NCBI RefSeq assembly: GCF_003713065.1
Contig: NZ_CP033433.1
Coordinates: 1,461,001-1,525,000 of the forward strand
DNA from: Cohnella candidum
Lineage (GTDB): Bacteria; Bacillota; Bacilli; Paenibacillales; Paenibacillaceae
Reading direction: 5' to 3'
Length of the DNA: 64,000 nt
The position numbers and the translations under genes are program-made. Positions 59,096 to 64,000 of the stretch are shown in pieces; the stretch's first letter is position 1, and each line of letters starts with the position of its first letter. The notes beneath the pieces were generated by a model. It worked only from the letters and a program-made list of their open reading frames with translations. It was not told where the DNA came from and did not search any database.

Positions 59096-59986
59096 ATGGT
59101 CAAAAGCTACCGGTCTTCCGACCGGATCATCGATATCGTCATCGTCGCGGTCCTTAGCCTGCTCGGTTTGAGCACCTTGCTGCCGCTGATCCACATCGTG
59201 GCCGTCTCGTTCAGCGATAAAGCGTCCGTCGCAGGCGGCATGGTCACGTTCTACCCGATCCATGCCACGGTGGTCGCCTATAAAGCCGTCATCTCGGATC
59301 ACGCGTTCTTCCGCGCGTTCGGCGTATCGATCGAGCGGGTGCTGCTCGGCGGAGCGCTGCAGTTCGTGCTCACGATTCTGACCGCTTACGCCTTGTCTAG
59401 GCCGACGTCGGAATTCCGCACCCGCAACGTGTACATGTGGCTGCTCGTGTTCACGATGATTTTCAGCGGCGGCATGATTCCGTTCTACATGACGATCCGC
59501 AATCTCCACATGCTCGATACGATGTGGGCGCTCGTCCTGCCGTCCGCCGTTCCGGTGTTCAACGTCGTGGTGCTCATGAACTTCTTCAAAAGCCTGCCGA
59601 AGGAGCTTGATGAGGCCGCGCTGATCGACGGCGCCGGACCGTGGTACAGAATGATCGCCTTGTACGTACCGCTTTCCCTGCCGTCTATCGCCACGGTGAC
59701 CTTGTTCAGCTTGGTCGGCCACTGGAACGCGTTTTTCGACGGCATGCTGCTCATGAACAGCCCGGATAAATATCCGCTCCAAACCTACCTGAACCAGATC
59801 ATCGTGCAGGCATCGCAGCCGCAGTCCCATTTGACGCCCGACCAAATCAAGCAGCTCGCGAAGCTGTCCGACCGGACCGTGAACTCGGCGAAAATCCTCG
59901 TCAGCCTGGTGCCGATCCTGCTGGTTTATCCGTTCCTGCAACGTTATTTCGTGACGGGCATTACGCTCGGATCTGTCAAGGAGTAA
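59096..59986 (+). CDS. Carbohydrate ABC transporter permease
   Basis: 296 residues with six membrane segments. The EAA motif appears as DEAALIDGAGPWYRMIALYVPL at about residues 178-199 in the MalG/YtcP-like style. AAGGAGGG precedes the ATG, 13 bases after the partner permease. With that partner and the lipoprotein it forms a sugar importer. Confidence 0.93.
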   Translation: MVKSYRSSDRIIDIVIVAVLSLLGLSTLLPLIHIVAVSFSDKASVAGGMVTFYPIHATVVAYKAVISDHAFFRAFGVSIERVLLGGALQFVLTILTAYALSRPTSEFRTRNVYMWLLVFTMIFSGGMIPFYMTIRNLHMLDTMWALVLPSAVPVFNVVVLMNFFKSLPKELDEAALIDGAGPWYRMIALYVPLSLPSIATVTLFSLVGHWNAFFDGMLLMNSPDKYPLQTYLNQIIVQASQPQSHLTPDQIKQLAKLSDRTVNSAKILVSLVPILLVYPFLQRYFVTGITLGSVKE

Positions 59987-60039
59987 ATGAGACAAGAGAG
60001 AGAAGAGAGACTGTATTCGGAAAGGGAGGGCTTTGGGAA

Positions 60040-62007
60040 ATGAACGGATTCGTCGTCACCGTGGACGGTAAAAGCGGATCGAACGAAGATGGATTTTACC
60101 GGGCGAAAGTGACGGAAGCGGAAGGGGAGCAAGGAACCTCCGTGCGTACCGAGTCATTCGTCTCGAACGACGGGGTGTTGGACGTGGAGTCGGTGACGAC
60201 GCAATACCCGGGCTCCGCGGTCGTGCAGCGGCAGGTGTTCGTAACGAACCGCTCCGGGAGAGACGTACGGATCACCAGAAGCGATCCTTTTCACGTCACG
60301 CTGGCGAAGGCTGACTATACGCTCGATTATTTCAAATCGACAAACGGACTGGAGTTCACGCCGAAATCCTTCCCCCTGAGGGGAACCCAGGTGCTGCAAT
60401 CGACGGCCGGCCGCTCTTCCAAAGGCAGGCACCCGTGGTTCACGCTCCGCGACGGGCAAGGCGGCGTGCTTGCGGCTGCCGTGGCTTGGTCCGGCAACTG
60501 GATATTCCGTTTCGAGCCGTTGCAAGGCCAAGGCTACCGCATCACCGGAGGCATGAACGATTGGGCTTTCGCCAAGGTGCTTCGTCCGGGGGAAACGATG
60601 GAAAGCGTTCCCGTCTTGTATGCGGTCGTTTCGGAGGGCGGGCTGGATGCGATTTCGGTCGAGTTCGGCCGGTGGGGCAAACGGTTCTGGTATCCCGAAA
60701 ACGAGCTGTCCCGCAGCGTGCCCGTCGCGTGGAACCATTGGTGGCCCTACGAGGACAACCTCATAAACGAAGATATCTTCAAAGCCAACGCGGACAAAGC
60801 CGCGGAACTCGGCATCGAGGTGTGTACGCTGGATGCCGGCTGGTTCGGCGAGCCGGACCCGAACTGCAACGACCATCTCGGCTGGAGCGAAACGGTGGAT
60901 TGGGTCCTCAAACGCGGGGATTGGCACAAAATCAACACGCTGCGGTTTCCTTCCGGCATCGCGGCGTTGTCCGATTACGTGCATGCCAAGGGAATGAAGT
61001 TCGGCATTTGGTGCGAGATCGAAGCGCTTGGCGTCAAGGCCGACGTAAATACGACCCGGCCGGAGTTGCCCGCGAAACGCGACGGTTCCCCGCTCGGCTA
61101 TATTTGCCTCGGCAATCCGGAAGCCCAAGATTGGGCGTTCGGCGTTCTCGAAAGATTGATCGTCGAGTATAAGGCCGAATGGCTCAAGCTCGATTTCAAC
61201 CTCGATCCTTGCGCCGGCTGCAACCGCACGGATCACGGACACGGGGAAGGCGACGGGCTTTACGAACACTACAAAGGTTATTACGAGCTGCTGAAGAGGC
61301 TGCGCGCCAAGTACCCGGAGGTGTATCTCGAAAATTGCTCTTCCGGCGGGCTGCGCATCGATCTCGGCTTGGCCCGGCACACGCACGGGGCATTCCTGAG
61401 CGATCCCGATTTCACGCGGCACCATCTGCAGCTGTTCTGGGGAGCGACGATGATGCTGCATCCGTCCGCGTGTTTCCATTTCACGTGGTCGCAGAACGTC
61501 GTGCATTACGCCAGCAACGTGGACAAAGATCCGATCAAGCCGGACATGGCGCGGCATAAGTTCGACCATATCATTCGCGCGAATATGCTGAACGGGTTCG
61601 GCGTCTCCTATCGGCTGCCGGAGCTGCCGGATTGGGCGGAAGCCCGCCTCGGGGAACTGATCGCGTTCTTCAAAGGGACGATGAGGCGATTCGTCGGGCA
61701 AGCCGACATGCACCGTTTGACGGACCAGACGGAGAGATGGGGCGGCGGCGATTCCTGGAACGCCTATCTGTACGTCATGGAAGGCGCCGAAGAGGCGATG
61801 CTGTGCGCGTTCCGGCTGGCCGGCGGGGAAGCCGAGCGGCGGATCCGCTTGACTGGGTTGGATGCGTCGGCGACCTATGCAATCAGCTGGACGGACAGCG
61901 GGCGCGTCATGGAGGAAAGCGGCCGCGCGCTGATGGAGGAAGGGCTGCTTTTCGAGGGGTTGGAGGAAGAATCGTCGGACGTGCTGCTGCTTCGCAAGAA
62001 GGGCTGA
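60040..62007 (+). CDS. GH36-family alpha-galactosidase
   Basis: 655 residues, cytosolic. An N-terminal beta-sandwich (about 1-230) is followed by the TIM barrel. The nucleophile is Asp385 in WLKLDFN and the acid/base is probably Asp455 in FLSDPDF. The 70-residue spacing and the variant SDPD (usual SDNTD-like) suggest a less-studied GH36 subgroup, so substrates other than simple melibiose or raffinose are possible. GAAAGGGAGG precedes the ATG. It directly follows the permeases, so the imported sugar is probably an alpha-galactoside. Confidence 0.87.
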   Translation: MNGFVVTVDGKSGSNEDGFYRAKVTEAEGEQGTSVRTESFVSNDGVLDVESVTTQYPGSAVVQRQVFVTNRSGRDVRITRSDPFHVTLAKADYTLDYFKSTNGLEFTPKSFPLRGTQVLQSTAGRSSKGRHPWFTLRDGQGGVLAAAVAWSGNWIFRFEPLQGQGYRITGGMNDWAFAKVLRPGETMESVPVLYAVVSEGGLDAISVEFGRWGKRFWYPENELSRSVPVAWNHWWPYEDNLINEDIFKANADKAAELGIEVCTLDAGWFGEPDPNCNDHLGWSETVDWVLKRGDWHKINTLRFPSGIAALSDYVHAKGMKFGIWCEIEALGVKADVNTTRPELPAKRDGSPLGYICLGNPEAQDWAFGVLERLIVEYKAEWLKLDFNLDPCAGCNRTDHGHGEGDGLYEHYKGYYELLKRLRAKYPEVYLENCSSGGLRIDLGLARHTHGAFLSDPDFTRHHLQLFWGATMMLHPSACFHFTWSQNVVHYASNVDKDPIKPDMARHKFDHIIRANMLNGFGVSYRLPELPDWAEARLGELIAFFKGTMRRFVGQADMHRLTDQTERWGGGDSWNAYLYVMEGAEEAMLCAFRLAGGEAERRIRLTGLDASATYAISWTDSGRVMEESGRALMEEGLLFEGLEEESSDVLLLRKKG

Positions 62008-62054
62008 CACGGAACACGAACACGGCAGACGAACGGGCAGAGGAGAGAAACCGC

Positions 62055-63173
62055 ATGAAAATTACCGAAGTGGAAGCCATTTACCTGAAAATTCCCGACC
62101 TGGACGCGACCAAATGCGACGGCACCCAAGATACGCTGCTGATCCGGATCCATACCGATGAAGGCATCACCGGCGTCGGAGAAGTGGATTCCGTGCCGCT
62201 CGTCGCGAAGGCGGCGATCGACGCGCCTCCTTCTCATTCGATCGCGACGGGACTGCGCAGCCTGCTGATCGGCGAAAATCCGCTGGAGGTCGAGCGGCTC
62301 TGGGAGAAGATGTACAAGGGCACGATCTATTTCGGCCGTACCGGCCCCGCCGTGCACGCGATCAGCGGCATCGACATGGCGCTGTGGGACATCATCGGCA
62401 AACGCGCGGGCGTTCCGGTGTCCGAAGCGGTGGGCGGAACGTATCACAAGAAGCTGAAAGCCTACGCCAGCTCGCTCATGCCGGACACGATCGAGGAAGC
62501 GGCGGCTCTTGCCGAGCGCTATGCCGGCCAAGGCTATAAGGCGATGAAGTTCGGCTGGGGACCGATCGGCCGCAGCGCGCGATTCGACGAGGAGCAAATC
62601 CGCGTCATCCGCGAAACGGTAGGGCCGGATATCGACGTCATGATCGACGCCGGCTTGGCTTGGGATTTGAAAGGCGCTCTTCGCATGGCGGAAGTATACG
62701 AGAAATACGGCGTGTTCTGGCTGGAGGAGCCGCTGCATCCGGATAACCTTGCGGGGTACCGGGAGCTGGCCGACCGGACCAGCCTCTATATTGCGGGCGG
62801 AGAACAGGAGAGCGGTTGCTTGGCGTTCCGCCGATTGCTGGACGAAGGGCATCTGGACATCATCCAGCCCGACCTCGGCCGCTGCGGCGGCATCACGGAA
62901 GGCCGCCGGATCGCCCACCTGGCGCACGAGAGACATAAGAAAGTGGTGCCGCATGCGTTCAAAACCGGCGTCCTGGTGGCGGCCAGCACGCATTTCGCCG
63001 CTTCGATCCCCGAAGGCTTCCTGATCGAGCATACGGTTTCCGTTTCTCCGCTGACCCGGGATCTGGTGCCGGAACCGATCGTGTTCAAGGACGGATACGT
63101 GCATGTGCCGGACCGTCCGGGCTTGGGCGTAACGGTAGATGAAGAGGTCATCGAAAAATACCGCGTGAAGTAA
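62055..63173 (+). CDS. Enolase-superfamily (mandelate racemase/muconate lactonizing) enzyme
   Basis: 372 residues. The magnesium ligands are Asp198 in MIDAGL, Glu224/Glu225 in WLEEPL and Glu250 in GGEQES. A Lys165 in KAMKFGWG and His300 in PHAFKTG are candidate acid/base residues; the usual KxK is here K-x-G. Many relatives dehydrate sugar acids such as galactonate or racemise them. Located between an alpha-galactosidase and a dehydrogenase, it could act on galactonate or a related acid; this is inferred. GAGAGGAG precedes the ATG at 62055. Confidence 0.85.
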   Translation: MKITEVEAIYLKIPDLDATKCDGTQDTLLIRIHTDEGITGVGEVDSVPLVAKAAIDAPPSHSIATGLRSLLIGENPLEVERLWEKMYKGTIYFGRTGPAVHAISGIDMALWDIIGKRAGVPVSEAVGGTYHKKLKAYASSLMPDTIEEAAALAERYAGQGYKAMKFGWGPIGRSARFDEEQIRVIRETVGPDIDVMIDAGLAWDLKGALRMAEVYEKYGVFWLEEPLHPDNLAGYRELADRTSLYIAGGEQESGCLAFRRLLDEGHLDIIQPDLGRCGGITEGRRIAHLAHERHKKVVPHAFKTGVLVAASTHFAASIPEGFLIEHTVSVSPLTRDLVPEPIVFKDGYVHVPDRPGLGVTVDEEVIEKYRVK

Positions 63174-63207
63174 TCGGAAGAACGGACGGTCGGAAGGAGG
63201 CAACGCG

Positions 63208-63996
63208 ATGGAACGCGGATTACGCAGGTTCGAAGGCAAGACGGCCGTCGTGACCGGCGGCGCGACGGGAGTCGGTTTCGCCACGGCGCGACGGCTGGCG
63301 GAGGAAGGTGCGTCCGTCGTCATCGCCGGCCGGCGCTCGGACGTCGGCCGCGAAGCGGAGGAAACGCTGAAGAAGGCAGGTCTTGCGGCGGTGTTCGTGC
63401 AGGCGGACGTGGCGGACGAAGCGCAAGTGAGGTTTCTGATGGACGAGGCGGTTCGCGCCTTCGGACGCATCGACGTCTTGGTGAACAACGCGGCGGCTTT
63501 CACGCCGGGCAGGTTCATGGAGACGTCCTGGCAGGATTGGCGGAAGGTGTTCGACGTCATTCTGAACGGCGCTTATTTCTGCACGAAGGAAGCCGCCCGC
63601 CGTATGATCGAGCAAGGCGGCGGCGGGCGGATCGTTAACGTATCGTCGATCAACTCGACGCGGGCGCTCGAGGAATCCTCCCATTACAACGCCGCCAAAG
63701 GCGCGCTGGATCAACTCACCCGCAATACATCCTTGGAGTTGATCGATCATGGCATCCGCGTCAACTCCGTCGCGCTGGGCTTCATCGACACGCCCATGTC
63801 GATCGTCGACGGGGTGAAGGAGCATGAAACGGATTGGTTCCGGGACATCTATGTCGCCCGGAAGAAAATCCCGCTCCAGCGGACGGGACAACCGGAGGAA
63901 GCGGCGGGCGCGATCGCGTTTCTGGCTTCCGAAGACGCATCGTACATGTGCGGGGCGGTCGTCGCGGTCGACGGCGGTTTATCCATCACGTTCTAA
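63208..63996 (+). CDS. SDR-family NAD(P)-dependent dehydrogenase
   Basis: 262 residues. The cofactor motif TGGATGVGFATA starts at about residue 12, and NNAA lies at about 93. The catalytic Ser in NVSSINS and Tyr160/Lys164 in YNAAK follow. The gene ends four bases before the window edge with TAA. GGAAGGAGG precedes the ATG. It resembles glucose/galactose dehydrogenase-like and 3-ketoacyl reductase-like SDRs; with the enolase-superfamily enzyme, sugar oxidation is plausible but unproven. More genes may continue the operon beyond the window. Confidence 0.9.
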   Translation: MERGLRRFEGKTAVVTGGATGVGFATARRLAEEGASVVIAGRRSDVGREAEETLKKAGLAAVFVQADVADEAQVRFLMDEAVRAFGRIDVLVNNAAAFTPGRFMETSWQDWRKVFDVILNGAYFCTKEAARRMIEQGGGGRIVNVSSINSTRALEESSHYNAAKGALDQLTRNTSLELIDHGIRVNSVALGFIDTPMSIVDGVKEHETDWFRDIYVARKKIPLQRTGQPEEAAGAIAFLASEDASYMCGAVVAVDGGLSITF

Positions 63997-64000
63997 GGAG

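Overview
The window looks like chromosome from a moderately high-GC, endospore-forming Firmicute, most likely a Paenibacillaceae member (Paenibacillus or Cohnella-like). The evidence is a gerA-type germination operon, a c-di-AMP (ydaO-type) riboswitch in front of kimA, strong AGGAGG-type ribosome sites, frequent TTG starts, and a YesM/YesN-type sugar-sensing two-component system beside an ABC sugar importer. Species is not assignable from sequence alone. I saw no rRNA, tRNA, insertion sequence, prophage or CRISPR array.

Region 1 (1-9.7 kb): anaerobic mixed-acid metabolism. The 3' end of adhE, pflB and pflA run rightwards. A leftward three-gene germinant-receptor operon (gerB-gerA-gerC order) follows, then ackA. 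The ger/ackA divergent spacer holds a perfect TGTGA-N6-TCACA Fnr/CRP-family box, placed to activate ackA. Region 2 (9.8-20.5 kb): a large secreted GHL10 protein with Ig-like repeats, a GNAT acetyltransferase, a MerR regulator with a perfect 20-bp palindromic operator, two drug/metabolite exporters, ArsR and MarR regulators, a rhodanese, and a secreted GH64 beta-1,3-glucanase. Region 3 (20.5-31.5 kb): a DUF2512 membrane protein, an ABC-F gene behind a ribosome-sensing-type attenuator with a three-codon upstream ORF, selO, the riboswitch-controlled potassium importer kimA, and a surface-glycan-like group (GT61, two GT2, sugar epimerase).

Region 4 (31.6-37.9 kb): the most notable block. It is a tightly coupled five-gene operon of type III polyketide synthase, class I methyltransferase, FAD-dependent oxidoreductase, FabF-like ketosynthase and MMPL exporter. 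All four junctions overlap and there is no acyl carrier protein gene. It resembles phenolic-lipid/alkylquinone systems (PKS, methylation, flavin oxidation) with an added ketosynthase and envelope exporter. Region 5 (37.9-45 kb): small redox and transport genes (MDR oxidoreductase, TetR, MFS, peroxiredoxin-like, SDR, CDF, HxlR, aldo-keto reductase).

Region 6 (45-64 kb): carbohydrate utilisation. A GH38 alpha-mannosidase and GH2 beta-galactosidase operon has its own promoter, a cre-like site and an operator-like inverted repeat. Next is a histidine kinase, putative (alpha/alpha)6 glycosidase and AraC-type response regulator run. It is followed by a lipoprotein solute-binding protein, two permeases, a GH36 alpha-galactosidase, an enolase-superfamily enzyme and an SDR dehydrogenase. 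Three AGTGTG repeats phased at 11 bp and a cre-like site precede the binding-protein gene, which suggests activation by the response regulator and carbon catabolite repression.
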